Shown: piece after piece, positions 1 to 9,079 of the stretch
Position numbering within the stretch: position 1 is the first letter of the stretch
Layout: every line of letters starts with the position of its first letter
NCBI GenBank assembly: GCA_944391445.1
Contig: CALXTL010000007.1
Span: forward strand, 1 to 64,000
From: an uncultured Alphaproteobacteria bacterium
GTDB taxonomy: Bacteria > Pseudomonadota > Alphaproteobacteria > RF32 > CAG-239
Direction of reading: 5' to 3'
Length of the DNA: 64,000 bases
Translations under genes and position numbers: made by a program
Notes under the pieces: generated by a model
What the model saw: only the letters and a program-made list of their open reading frames with translations
Told to the model about the DNA's origin: nothing
The model's database searches: none

Positions 1-1016
1 CCAAATCTGCCTCTGAATGCAGCGGCAAAACCGTGCTTTATTGCCCTTTCGACAAGACCAAAGCCTATTGCGCCGATGATGTCGATTGTGGTGAAAAGGC
101 CATCGTCGGCGAAATCCGTCTCTGGCCGAGCGCCACGCCGCCCGCCGGCTGGAAAATCTGCGACGGCTCTGCCCTGGATAAAAATACTTATTCGGCCCTT
201 TACAATGTTATCGGCACCACTTATGGCGGATCCGGAAATAATTTTTATCTGCCAAACTTCAAAGGTCGTGTTCCTGTCGGTGTGGGTCAGGTCTATGACG
301 GCAGCACTTATACCTATACGCTGGCTGAAACCGGCGGAGAAAACTTTGTACAACTTTCTTCAGATCAAATTCCCGATCATAAGCATATTATGCCCTGGGG
401 GGAAAAATATACAAGCGAGTACTTTGCACCATGGGGGTCTACGACGATGGGAAATCGCGGCTCCGGTGAATATGATAAAGATAACAAATGGTATTACTCT
501 TCTTATATGGTTAGCCGTGCCTCTTACAGAAAAGCCCCTACTAAAAAAGGTGAATCTTGGACGACATCTGCCTCTTGTGCCAGCGACAGAACAAGCTCTT
601 GTGCAACATCATACCATGAAAACCGTATGCCGTTTTTGGTTATCAATTATATTATCTATGTCGGAGATGCCGGAACATCCGGCTCGTCAGATACCGGAAC
701 ACAGTGTAAAGAGCAGGGATATTTCGCCCTTAACAACTTAAAATGTTTAACTGGTTTTACCGTAGAATATTGCCCTTATGATAATAATTATGGTAAATGT
801 GTCAGCGGCGGTGACAGCAGCGACTGCATCGCGTTGGGCTTTACCAAAAATCCAACCTGTGCGACCGGAGTGCTTAAAATGCGCTGTCCGTATGATTCCA
901 GTTATGCCAAATGCGCTGCCACAACCATAGACAAAGATGATTGGATTAATGACGATTTAATTAATGATGATTTACTGGTGCGAGACGATAATTTGGATTT
1001 AGAGTATACTAAATAA
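1..1016 (+). CDS. Collar-domain surface protein with Cys-rich repeats (5' partial)
   Basis: The reading frame is open to the left edge from base 3, so the N-terminus lies outside the window; the GTG at 33 is internal. Counting from that GTG, residues about 24-85 form a phage tail collar domain (Pfam Collar type: VGEIRLW, PPAGW, CDG, then YLPNFKGRVPVG). The region closes near residue 210 with the typical NRMPFLVINYIIYVG strand. Copies of a cysteine repeat of the form C-x2-G-x4-[YR]-C-P-[YF]-D followed by a K/Y-x-C flank the domain: one before it and two after it. The C-terminus is acidic, with INDDL repeated. Collar domains occur in tail fibres and in secreted microcystin-dependent-type proteins. 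No phage genes are next to it, so a cell-surface role is inferred. A strong terminator follows. Confidence 0.75.
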   Translation, partial: KSASECSGKTVLYCPFDKTKAYCADDVDCGEKAIVGEIRLWPSATPPAGWKICDGSALDKNTYSALYNVIGTTYGGSGNNFYLPNFKGRVPVGVGQVYDGSTYTYTLAETGGENFVQLSSDQIPDHKHIMPWGEKYTSEYFAPWGSTTMGNRGSGEYDKDNKWYYSSYMVSRASYRKAPTKKGESWTTSASCASDRTSSCATSYHENRMPFLVINYIIYVGDAGTSGSSDTGTQCKEQGYFALNNLKCLTGFTVEYCPYDNNYGKCVSGGDSSDCIALGFTKNPTCATGVLKMRCPYDSSYAKCAATTIDKDDWINDDLINDDLLVRDDNLDLEYTK

Positions 1017-1037
1017 GTCGCTATTGGTCAAAATTTC

Positions 1038-1072
1038 CCGCATAGAAACAGAACTGTTTCTATGCGGTTTTT
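1038..1072 (+). terminator. Rho-independent terminator of the collar gene
   Basis: A perfect 14-bp stem (CCGCATAGAAACAG at 1038-1051 and its complement at 1054-1067) with an AA loop is followed by a run of T. It sits 21 bases after the stop codon. Confidence 0.85.
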
Positions 1073-1090
1073 ATAAAGCTGTATCATTTG

Positions 1091-1183
1091 ACCTGGATGT
1101 CCGGATCAAGTCCGAACATGACCGTGTTTATTGGTGCGGCGTGCCTTAAGAGATGTCCGGGGCAAAGTTGGGCATGACAGCTG
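1091..1183. repeat. Two REP-like palindromic units between convergent genes
   Basis: Two related units are present: 1091-1122 with TGTCCGGA, TCAAG, TCCGAACA, and 1152-1183 with TGTCCGGGGC and GGGCATGACA. Each is an imperfect palindrome ending in ATGAC. They resemble the short interspersed palindromes common in alphaproteobacterial intergenic DNA. They lie between the collar gene terminator and the 3' end of valS. No other copy was noticed in this window. Confidence 0.5.
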
Positions 1184-1211
1184 CCCGCGACTATTTGCCC
1201 CGAAGTTTTTC

Positions 1212-3857
1212 TTAAAAATTAGCAATCCGCGCCAATGCTTCTTCAACCTTGGCTTTTTTCTCCTCGGCCTCAGCCCGGCGGCGGCGCTCTTCAGCCACAA
1301 CCTGTGCCGGTGCGCGTTCGACAAAGCCTGAATTGCTTAGTTTACGGGCATAATTTTCAATGTTTTTATTCAGCTGTTCCAGCTCCTTGCCCAAGCGTTC
1401 GCGCTCGGCGGCAAAATCAACTACCCCCTTCAAAGGCAGTAAAAGAGTACATTCATTAAACACCTGCTGAACCATATCCGGGCTCATGGCATAGTCATCG
1501 CCGACGCATTCGATTTTCTCCAACCGCGCCAAAGTGCATATTATTTTATCCAGAGCCGCAATATTGGCGCGAGACTGCGCATTGGCACTTTTCAGGATGA
1601 TATGCAGTTTGGCACCGGCAGGTAAATTCATCTCGGCACGAAGCGAGCGGATTGCACTGATCAATTCAACCGCCCAGTCAATCTCGGATAAAGCATTGAC
1701 ATCTATCTGTTCGTTTTTCGGCCAGGGGGCGTGAATCAGTTTGCAATTGCGCTCTGCCGAAATGTTATTCCACAGTTCGGTGGTGATAAACGGCATGAAC
1801 GGATGCAAAATTACCAAAATCCGATCCAAAACCCAGGCCGCTACAGCTCTGGTTTCAGCTTTGGCTTGCTCGTCCTCACCATAAAAAACCGGTTTGCTCA
1901 GCTCAATGTACCAATCACAGAACGTGCCCCAGGCGAATTGATAAACAGCATTAGTCGCATCTGAAAAACGGAAGTTGTCCAGATGGCGTGTGACTTCGGC
2001 CGTGGCTTGTTTTGCTTTGGCGATGATCCATTTGCTGATGCCGAGTGAGACTTGATTTTCGTTAAAATTCGTGACGCTTTGACAATTATTCATCTCACAA
2101 AAGCGGGCCGCATTCCACAGTTTGGTGGCAAAATTACGATAACCGGCAATGCGCGCTTCGCTCATGTTGATGTCGCGTCCCTGTGTTTCCATGGCCGCCA
2201 TAAAGAAACGCAGCGCATCGGCTCCGTATTTTTCAATTGTTTCCATCGGGTCAACGGTGTTGCCTTTGGATTTTGACATTTTTTGCCCTTTTTCGTCCCG
2301 AACCAGACCATGAATATAACATTTCTTAAACGGCACTTTCTTCATCATATACATGCTCATCATCATCATGCGGGCAACCCAGAAAAAGATAATGTCAAAA
2401 GCAGTGATCAGCACCGATGTCGGGTAAAATTTATCAAGATATTCGCTTTTATCTGGCCAGCCAAGCGTGGAGAATGCCCACAATCCGGAAGAAAACCATG
2501 TGTCTAAGACATCCGTTTCACGGCGCAGCTCAACATGGCGTCCATAATGTTTGTCTGCGGCAACCTGAGCCTCTTTTTCATTTTCCTCACAGAAAATTGT
2601 TTCATCCGGACCATACCAGATCGGCATTTGATGCCCCCACCATAATTGGCGGGAAATGCACCAGGGCTGGATGTTACGCATCCATTCAAAATAGGTTTTT
2701 TCATAAGATTTAGGCACAAACTCCATCTCACCCTGCTCAACCGCGCGGATGGCCTCTTTAGCCAGAACAGGCGCATCAACAAACCATTGATCCGTCATCA
2801 TCGGCTCAATGACAACGCCGGAACGGTCACCATAGGGAATGACCATCGGGTGGTCTTCAATTTTTTCCATGAACCCGAGTTCGGTCAGTTTTTCAATTGT
2901 TTTGACGCGGGCTTCCTGAGTTGACAAACCGGCAAATGGTGTATTTTCATTCAGTGTTGCATCCGGATTGAGAATATTGATCAACGGCAGGTTATGTCGA
3001 CGGCCAACTTCAAAATCGTTGAAGTCATGCGCCGGCGTGATTTTGACCGCGCCGGTGCCTTTTTCCGGATCGGCATGGTCATCGGCAATAATCGGAATCG
3101 CCCGGTTAATGATGGGGATGATGCAGTTTTTGCCGATCAGATGTTTGAGTTTTTCATTTTTGTCACTGACAGCAACCGCCGTATCGCCAAACATAGTTTC
3201 CGGGCGAGTGGTGGCAATGTGGATAAATTGTCCGGCTTCCCCTTCAATCGGATATTTATAGTAGTACATTTTGCCGAGAGTTTCTTTCTGGATGACCTCA
3301 AGATCAGAAACGGCGGTCATAAATTTCGAATCCCAGTTAACCAGCTTTTTGGCTTTATAAATCAAGCCGTCTTTATACAGATTAACAAAGATTTTGCGCA
3401 CAGCCCGGCTCAACCCCTCATCCATGGTAAAGCGCTCGCGGCTCCAGTCGCAGGAAGCGCCCAACCGGCGCAACTGTTTGGTAATGGTGCCGCCTGAGCG
3501 CGCTTTCCACTGCCAGACTGTTTCAATAAATTTTTCACGACCGAGGTCATGGCGCGAAACACCTTCTTTGGCTAAATTACGCTCAACAACCATTTGTGTG
3601 GCAATGCCGGCGTGGTCCATGCCCGGCTGCCATAAAACATTTTTGCCGCACATGCGATTGTAGCGAACCAAAATATCCTGAAGCGTGTCATTCAGAGCGT
3701 GCCCCATATGCAAAACGCCGGTCACATTTGGCGGCGGAATGACAATTGAAAAATTATCTTTGTCTGAGTGCATATCCGGCTTGAAATCTCCGGAATTTTC
3801 CCAGTCGGCATAAATTTTTTCTTCAAAATCTTTAGGGTTATAGTTCTTTTCCAACAT
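1212..3857 (-). CDS. valS: Valine--tRNA ligase
   Basis: This is a class I aminoacyl-tRNA synthetase that charges tRNA-Val in the cytoplasm. The HIGH signature reads HMGH at residues 50-53 and the KMSKS signature is at 526-530. The editing (CP1) domain is marked by TTRPETMFGD near 216-225. The last 65 residues or so form a charged coiled coil typical of ValRS. The length of 881 residues is normal. The ATG at 3857 places the usual N-terminus (YNPKDFEEKIYADWE) near the start. A hairpin terminator for popZ lies just upstream, so valS probably has its own promoter in the 96-base gap. Confidence 0.97.
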   Translation of the reverse strand: MLEKNYNPKDFEEKIYADWENSGDFKPDMHSDKDNFSIVIPPPNVTGVLHMGHALNDTLQDILVRYNRMCGKNVLWQPGMDHAGIATQMVVERNLAKEGVSRHDLGREKFIETVWQWKARSGGTITKQLRRLGASCDWSRERFTMDEGLSRAVRKIFVNLYKDGLIYKAKKLVNWDSKFMTAVSDLEVIQKETLGKMYYYKYPIEGEAGQFIHIATTRPETMFGDTAVAVSDKNEKLKHLIGKNCIIPIINRAIPIIADDHADPEKGTGAVKITPAHDFNDFEVGRRHNLPLINILNPDATLNENTPFAGLSTQEARVKTIEKLTELGFMEKIEDHPMVIPYGDRSGVVIEPMMTDQWFVDAPVLAKEAIRAVEQGEMEFVPKSYEKTYFEWMRNIQPWCISRQLWWGHQMPIWYGPDETIFCEENEKEAQVAADKHYGRHVELRRETDVLDTWFSSGLWAFSTLGWPDKSEYLDKFYPTSVLITAFDIIFFWVARMMMMSMYMMKKVPFKKCYIHGLVRDEKGQKMSKSKGNTVDPMETIEKYGADALRFFMAAMETQGRDINMSEARIAGYRNFATKLWNAARFCEMNNCQSVTNFNENQVSLGISKWIIAKAKQATAEVTRHLDNFRFSDATNAVYQFAWGTFCDWYIELSKPVFYGEDEQAKAETRAVAAWVLDRILVILHPFMPFITTELWNNISAERNCKLIHAPWPKNEQIDVNALSEIDWAVELISAIRSLRAEMNLPAGAKLHIILKSANAQSRANIAALDKIICTLARLEKIECVGDDYAMSPDMVQQVFNECTLLLPLKGVVDFAAERERLGKELEQLNKNIENYARKLSNSGFVERAPAQVVAEERRRRAEAEEKKAKVEEALARIANF

Positions 3858-3895
3858 TGTTATTTTCCATTATCTCGATTAACTTCTTAAGACCG

Positions 3896-3924
3896 CAAAA
3901 AGCCCTCAAGGGAAACTCAAGGGC
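3896..3924 (-). terminator. Terminator after popZ
   Basis: Read on the minus strand, GCCCTTGAG pairs with CTTGAGGGC (two G-U pairs) around a 5-base loop and is followed by TTTTT. It lies downstream of popZ and upstream of valS. Confidence 0.65.
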
Positions 3925-3953
3925 ATAAAACTTTCAGGTCGGTACAGCCAAAG

Positions 3954-4925
3954 TCACTGATTATTACCGGCCTTTGCCATAACTCGTTCAATTTCGCGCC
4001 GGACTATTGTCTCGACAATTTCAGGCAAATTGGCCTCCAACCAAGATTTGGCCTGCTCGGCAATCACTTGCCTGGCATAGGCATCATAGTCAGCGTTTTG
4101 ACGCCAGTTTTGCTCAACCTCCGCACCAATAATGCGACGGATAACATCGGCCACCATATCTTCAATCGTCTTGTGAGCATCCCCGATTTCCCGAATAGGT
4201 TCGGCGGGAATTTCCGGCTCGGGCGCCGCTTTGGCACCGGCGTGTGAGAACATACGGGTGAAATTGCTGATGATATTTGCCGAAACATCAACCGCGCTGT
4301 CTGCAACCGGCTGCTCCCGAACAGCGGGCTCCGGTTCAAGAACAGGTTCTGGCTCCGGTTTATAGGTCGTTTCTGTCTGTGGCTCGTCAGCGGGTTCTGT
4401 TTCAACAACCGGCTCTGCTTCAGGAAAGATGCTTTCCTCAGGTGCTAAATCCGCAACCGCCGCAGGCATTTCCACAGCATCAGGATCTTCCTGCGGTGCA
4501 GGTTCCTCTGAGGAGGGCTCAGCATCTTCTTTTTCCCCGGCATCAAAAGGATCCGACTCAAGGTCTTCCCAACCGAGGTTTACATTGGCGCGCACGCCCT
4601 GCCCGCTTTCATCCGGCTCGACGTCCTTGATTTCAAAACTTCCTTCTTCGTTCAACTCCGGAGTTTTGACCTCATCAAGCTCTTGTTCCAGATTGATCTC
4701 TCCTTCGGCAGCGGCAGGTTCTTCCGCCGCATCCACCCTCATGTCCGAAGACAAGTCTAAAATATCATCCGTGTCCGGCTCCGCCTCTTTGAGAGCGGCA
4801 GGCTCAGCCTCTGATATAGCAGAAGGTGCCTCGGCTTTCCTGCCGGCCTCATCTTCTTCGAGAATGTTTTTGATTGAAGACAAGATGTCTTCCATCGCCA
4901 TATCCTGAGTATTGTCTTCCGCCAT
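3954..4925 (-). CDS. popZ: PopZ-like polar organizing protein (DUF2497)
   Basis: PopZ forms a polar scaffold that anchors chromosome partition and cell-cycle proteins in alphaproteobacteria. The three-part family layout is visible. A short N-terminal helix carries MEDILSSIKNILEED (about residues 11-25). A long acidic, Pro/Glu-rich and probably disordered middle runs from about 30 to 245. A conserved C-terminal helical region (about 250-323, IEDMVADVIRRIIG to REIERVMAKAG) is the DUF2497 oligomerisation domain. At 323 residues it is longer than Caulobacter PopZ because of the long acidic linker. It is downstream of tolC and followed by valS, which matches the usual popZ-valS order in this class. 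A promoter is likely in the tolC-popZ gap. Confidence 0.88.
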   Translation of the reverse strand: MAEDNTQDMAMEDILSSIKNILEEDEAGRKAEAPSAISEAEPAALKEAEPDTDDILDLSSDMRVDAAEEPAAAEGEINLEQELDEVKTPELNEEGSFEIKDVEPDESGQGVRANVNLGWEDLESDPFDAGEKEDAEPSSEEPAPQEDPDAVEMPAAVADLAPEESIFPEAEPVVETEPADEPQTETTYKPEPEPVLEPEPAVREQPVADSAVDVSANIISNFTRMFSHAGAKAAPEPEIPAEPIREIGDAHKTIEDMVADVIRRIIGAEVEQNWRQNADYDAYARQVIAEQAKSWLEANLPEIVETIVRREIERVMAKAGNNQ

Positions 4926-4961
4926 ATCGTTTTCCTAAAAACAGTTTAGATTATTGAAGCT

Positions 4962-4989
4962 ATTTTACATAAAAATCCGGCATTAGCAA
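4962..4989 (-). promoter_or_regulatory. Candidate popZ promoter
   Basis: On the minus strand TTGCTA and TAAAAT are separated by 16 bases, about 37 bases upstream of the popZ start. An AGGA ribosome site follows. The call rests on hexamer matching only. Confidence 0.4.
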
Positions 4990-4993
4990 GCCC

Positions 4994-6364
4994 TTAGTTC
5001 AGCGCCAGCCATTTATCGCGGGTTTCTTTATAATATTTTTTGGCATCATAAAGCTCAACATCAAGCTTCAGATCCTCTGCCGTGAGTTTGCCCATGGCAA
5101 CCAACAATGACATGGCCGAGACGTAGTAATCGCGGCGCGCCGTTACCTCGTTGACATTGGAATTGAGCAGTTCCTGGTAAGCATCCAAAACATCCAAAAC
5201 CGTGCGATTGCCGAGTGCTTCTTCTTTCTGGACGCCGTCCAGCGCAATGGCATTGGCCTTGACTTGATCTTTAATAGCAACAATTTGCGCCTCATTGGCT
5301 TTCATGTATTCCCAGGCGCTTGATACGGTTGCCTCAACCTGACGACGGGCTTCCAAAACAGCTTCCTGAGCCTGCCATTTCAGATATTTGCTTTGACGAA
5401 TTTTGGCTCGCGTGGCGCCGCCTTCATATAACGGGACAGACATATTGACCCCAAACTCAACGTTATCGGTGGTGACATCCCCGGTGTAGCCGCTATTGTC
5501 AGCTTCGCTGTGCGACACCGCACCGTCAAGACTGACCTGCGGCAATAAAGCGCCGGTATTGGCGTAAACATCATAGCCTTTGGCTTTTAACAAATTTTTG
5601 GCCTGGCGAATTGAAAAGTTTTTTTCCAATGCGTAATTTAATGCCTCTTCATAATTGGACGGCAGGAAGTCTTTAATGCTTTCAGGTTCGCTCAGATCTT
5701 CAGGCTGGCTGCCGATCAGCTTGGCGTAGTTGGCTTTGGAAGCCTGCAGCGTCCCTTCTGATGCAATACGATCCGATTTGGCTTGTGAGTAACGTGCCTG
5801 TGCCTGTGACACATCCGTGCGGGTTACTTCGCCGACATTGAAGCGCTGCAATGTTTCGTCAAGGCGTTTTTTCAACAATTTTTCATTATTTTTTTGCAGT
5901 TTGACAATGGCGGTGTCGCGCACAACATCCAAGTAAGCGGTTGAGGCTTCAAGAAAAATATTTTGTTCTACGTTGTAAAGATTATTCTGCTCAGCCCGGA
6001 CATTCTGATCGGCGGCTTTCACCGAATTTACGGTTGAAAAACCGCTGAACAGCGGTTGCGAAACTTTGGCGGCCACACTGGTTGTGTCGCTGTCGCCGCC
6101 GCCGACACCGGCTATCTGAGAATCGGTGTCAACATCGGTATCCTGATATTGATATCCGCCTTCTACCGAGATGCTCGGGCGGAAACCGGATTTAGCTATG
6201 GCCACATTTTCATCAACACTGCGCAGATAAGCACGCTGTGCCTGCAAGGTCGGATTGCTGTTGTATGTTTGGCTCAAAGCCTCATAAATCGTGGCGGCAC
6301 GCGCCGACAGCGGCATACTCAGCGACGTTGCCAGCATCAGCCCCGCAACAAAAGTTTTTTTCAT
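4994..6364 (-). CDS. tolC: TolC-family outer membrane efflux protein
   Basis: This is an outer membrane channel of type I secretion and tripartite efflux systems. It has a Sec signal peptide of about 23 residues (MKKTFVAGLMLATSLSMPLS, then ARA at the cleavage site). Two outer-membrane-efflux repeats follow. Family landmarks include the N-terminal AATIYEALSQTYNSNPTLQAQ region, the coiled-coil helices, and QEALGNRTVLDVLDAYQELL near residue 380. The length of 456 residues is standard. No inner-membrane pump or adaptor gene is beside it. It may therefore serve several systems, or be kept here by the tolC-popZ-valS gene order seen in related bacteria. Confidence 0.93.
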   Translation of the reverse strand: MKKTFVAGLMLATSLSMPLSARAATIYEALSQTYNSNPTLQAQRAYLRSVDENVAIAKSGFRPSISVEGGYQYQDTDVDTDSQIAGVGGGDSDTTSVAAKVSQPLFSGFSTVNSVKAADQNVRAEQNNLYNVEQNIFLEASTAYLDVVRDTAIVKLQKNNEKLLKKRLDETLQRFNVGEVTRTDVSQAQARYSQAKSDRIASEGTLQASKANYAKLIGSQPEDLSEPESIKDFLPSNYEEALNYALEKNFSIRQAKNLLKAKGYDVYANTGALLPQVSLDGAVSHSEADNSGYTGDVTTDNVEFGVNMSVPLYEGGATRAKIRQSKYLKWQAQEAVLEARRQVEATVSSAWEYMKANEAQIVAIKDQVKANAIALDGVQKEEALGNRTVLDVLDAYQELLNSNVNEVTARRDYYVSAMSLLVAMGKLTAEDLKLDVELYDAKKYYKETRDKWLALN

Positions 6365-6557
6365 GGTTAACCCTCTATATTTTATATCAAATTCGCAAGC
6401 GATTATATATTTTCGCCTTCAAATTTACAAGCACATTTCTTAAAAAACTGATAACTCCGTCATGAAAGACAAAAAAAGAAGGATATATTAACCATATTTC
6501 AAACAATTCTCTCTATTTTTCAAGATAACAAACAATTTCGATTGAGGAGAATCAGCA

Positions 6558-9017
6558 GTGAACAAAAACTCGGCAATTATTAACGAAATTGACAGAGCGC
6601 GGCTCAAGCTTTCCATTGAACACTATATCAAATATTTTATCGGCAAGCGCACCTGCGAAATCAACAAAGACGAAGCATTGGAAGCCATCGCTCTGGCCGT
6701 GCGCGAATTTGCGATGGATAAGATGTATGAGACCATCGCCCGTTATAATAAATGTAACTCGAAAAGAGTCTATTATCTCTCAATCGAATATCTGATTGGG
6801 CGCTCGCTTGAAAACAACCTGCACAACCTTGGTTTGTTTGATATTCTTAAAAGCATTAAAATTGAAGGCTTTCCCGATATTCCGCTGTCGGAAATTTTTG
6901 ATACCGAATATGACCCGGCTCTGGGCAACGGCGGTTTGGGGCGTTTGGCCGCCTGCTATCTGGACTCCATGGCCTCGCTCGGGCTGGCCGGTTTCGGCTA
7001 CGGCATCAACTATCAGTACGGTCTGTTTAAGCAAAAATTTGAAAACGGCTATCAGGTTGAGCAGGCCGACAGCTGGCTGGGCGAAAACTCTCCCTGGCAA
7101 TTTGCCCGCTATGACAGAACTGTCAAAATCCCGATTTACGGCGACGTGGAAATTTTGGACAACCCCGACGGGCAAAAAAGCTTTGTCTGGATGAATACCA
7201 AAACCATATACGGCGTGCCGTTTGATTTTCCGATTGTCGGTTATGAAGGAAAATCCGTCAACTATTTGCGCCTGTTCTCCGCTAAAACCGACGATGAACT
7301 CGATATCAACATCTTCAATGAAGGCGGCTATATCGAGGCTATGAAAGAAAAGATTGAAACCGAGACCGTCTCAAAAGTTCTTTATCCTTCTGACGCCGTC
7401 GAATCGGGCAAAGAGCTGCGCCTCAAACAGCAATACTTTTTTGCGTCCTGTGCCATTCAGGATATTTTGCGCCGCTTTATGGAAAAAAGTGAAGACTTCA
7501 AACAAATGCCCGAAAAAGTCGTAATTCAGCTTAATGATACGCACCCGGCTATTGCCATCCCCGAGATGATGCGCATTCTGGTTGATATTTACGGACAAGA
7601 CTGGGAAGAAGCCTGGGATATCACAACCAAGGTTTTTGCCTATACCAATCATACGCTGCTGCCGGAAGCTCTGGAAACCTGGCCGGCGCGCATTATCGGA
7701 CGCATGCTGCCGCGGCATTTGCAAATCATTTATGAAATTAACCGGCGGTTTATGGATTTTGCTCGCTCACGCTTCGGCGACGACCGTGCCAAACTAGACA
7801 AGGTGACGATTGTCTTTGGCGAAGGAGATAATCAAATCATCCGGATGGCTAACCTTTCAATTGTCGGTTCTTTCTGTGTTAACGGCGTGGCCGAAATTCA
7901 CTCTAACCTGATCAAGACATCTCTTGTGCCGGAATTTTATGAATTGTGGCCGGAAAAATTCACCAATGTAACCAACGGCATCACGCCGCGGCGCTGGCTC
8001 TTCCATGCCAATACGCCGCTGGCCGCCCTGATCACTTCCAAAATCGGCGACGGCTGGGTGACCGATCTGGAGCAATTGCGCCAGTTGGAAAAATATGCCA
8101 ATGACAAAAAATTTATTCAGGCTTTTCGCGATGTTAAAGTCGAAAATAAGAAACGTCTGGCTAAGATTATCCTCAAAACCACCGGCATTGTGGTTGACCC
8201 AAGCAGCATGTTCATTGTCCATGCCAAGCGTATTCATGAATATAAGCGGCAATTGATGACCATCCTGCAGGTGATTGGCGACTATCTGGACATTATCAAA
8301 GACAATATCAAACCCGCCTGCAAAAAAACTTATATTTTTGCGGGCAAGGCCGCGCCCTCGTACAACTTTGCCAAACTGATCATCAAACTGATCAATAATG
8401 TGGCCGATGTTGTCAACAATGACCCGCGGGTCAACGACATGATCAAAGTCGTTTTTATGCCCGATTATAAGGTTTCGCTGGCCGAGGTTCTGATTCCGGC
8501 CGCGACCTTGAGCGTTCAGTCATCCACCGCCGGTTTTGAAGCCAGTGGCACCGGCAATATGAAATTTGCCCTTAACGGCGCGCTGACCATTGGTACGCTG
8601 GACGGCGCCAATATTGAGATCCGCGAAGAAGTCGGCCCGGAAAATTTCTATTTATTCGGACTGACCGAAAAAGAAGTTCAGGCCAAGCGCGCTAATTATA
8701 ATCCGCGTGAGATTTATGAAAATAATAACTATATCCGTCGGATTTTGAACGCCGTCAACTCCAACATGTTTTGCGAGAAAGACTTTGTCCTGCTGTTCAA
8801 ACCGATTTTTGAGGAGCTGGTCAATCGCGATTATTTCTTTGTTTTGGCAGACCTGGAAGCCTTCGACAAGAAAATGGAAGAAGCCGAAAAGGATTATCTC
8901 AAACCGGAAATTTGGGCCAAAAAAGCCCTGCTGAACGTGGCCCGTATCGGCAAATTTACTTCTGACCGGGCGGTTATGGAATATGCTGACCGGATTTGGC
9001 ATATCAAACCCTGCTGA
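6558..9017 (+). CDS. glgP: Glycogen/starch phosphorylase
   Basis: It releases glucose-1-phosphate from alpha-1,4-glucan in the cytoplasm with pyridoxal phosphate. The PLP lysine is Lys669 in GTGNMKFALNGA, followed by the family signature LTIGTLDGANIEI. The N-terminal half has the usual EYLIGR and ALGNGGLGRLAACYLDS blocks. The length of 819 residues is normal for the GT35 family. The start is a GTG at 6558 with GAGGAGA 7 bases upstream. It stands alone: no glgA, glgB, glgC or debranching gene is in the window. It shares the upstream gap with the divergent tolC and ends at a two-way terminator. Confidence 0.96.
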   Translation: MNKNSAIINEIDRARLKLSIEHYIKYFIGKRTCEINKDEALEAIALAVREFAMDKMYETIARYNKCNSKRVYYLSIEYLIGRSLENNLHNLGLFDILKSIKIEGFPDIPLSEIFDTEYDPALGNGGLGRLAACYLDSMASLGLAGFGYGINYQYGLFKQKFENGYQVEQADSWLGENSPWQFARYDRTVKIPIYGDVEILDNPDGQKSFVWMNTKTIYGVPFDFPIVGYEGKSVNYLRLFSAKTDDELDINIFNEGGYIEAMKEKIETETVSKVLYPSDAVESGKELRLKQQYFFASCAIQDILRRFMEKSEDFKQMPEKVVIQLNDTHPAIAIPEMMRILVDIYGQDWEEAWDITTKVFAYTNHTLLPEALETWPARIIGRMLPRHLQIIYEINRRFMDFARSRFGDDRAKLDKVTIVFGEGDNQIIRMANLSIVGSFCVNGVAEIHSNLIKTSLVPEFYELWPEKFTNVTNGITPRRWLFHANTPLAALITSKIGDGWVTDLEQLRQLEKYANDKKFIQAFRDVKVENKKRLAKIILKTTGIVVDPSSMFIVHAKRIHEYKRQLMTILQVIGDYLDIIKDNIKPACKKTYIFAGKAAPSYNFAKLIIKLINNVADVVNNDPRVNDMIKVVFMPDYKVSLAEVLIPAATLSVQSSTAGFEASGTGNMKFALNGALTIGTLDGANIEIREEVGPENFYLFGLTEKEVQAKRANYNPREIYENNNYIRRILNAVNSNMFCEKDFVLLFKPIFEELVNRDYFFVLADLEAFDKKMEEAEKDYLKPEIWAKKALLNVARIGKFTSDRAVMEYADRIWHIKPC

Positions 9018-9030
9018 AGCGGATTTGAAC

Positions 9031-9067
9031 AAAAAAACTTCCGAGCCAAAGCCCGGAAGTTTTTTTA
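9031..9067. terminator. Bidirectional terminator between glgP and the 763-residue orphan
   Basis: AAAAAACTTCCG pairs with CGGAAGTTTTTT around a 10-base loop. An A-run and a T-run flank it, so it can stop both convergent genes. Confidence 0.8.
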
Positions 9068-9079
9068 ATATCTGATGCC

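Noticed and set aside
1-1016. Prophage
   Set aside because: A lone collar-domain protein; no capsid, tail, integrase or lysis gene is in the window.
4277-4908. Long Ser/Ala-rich and Pro/Gln-rich frames on the plus strand
   Set aside because: They are reflections of the acidic low-complexity linker of popZ on the other strand.
6488-6495. CtrA-like half site TTAACCAT between tolC and glgP
   Set aside because: A single 8-base match in AT-rich DNA with no second half at the right spacing.
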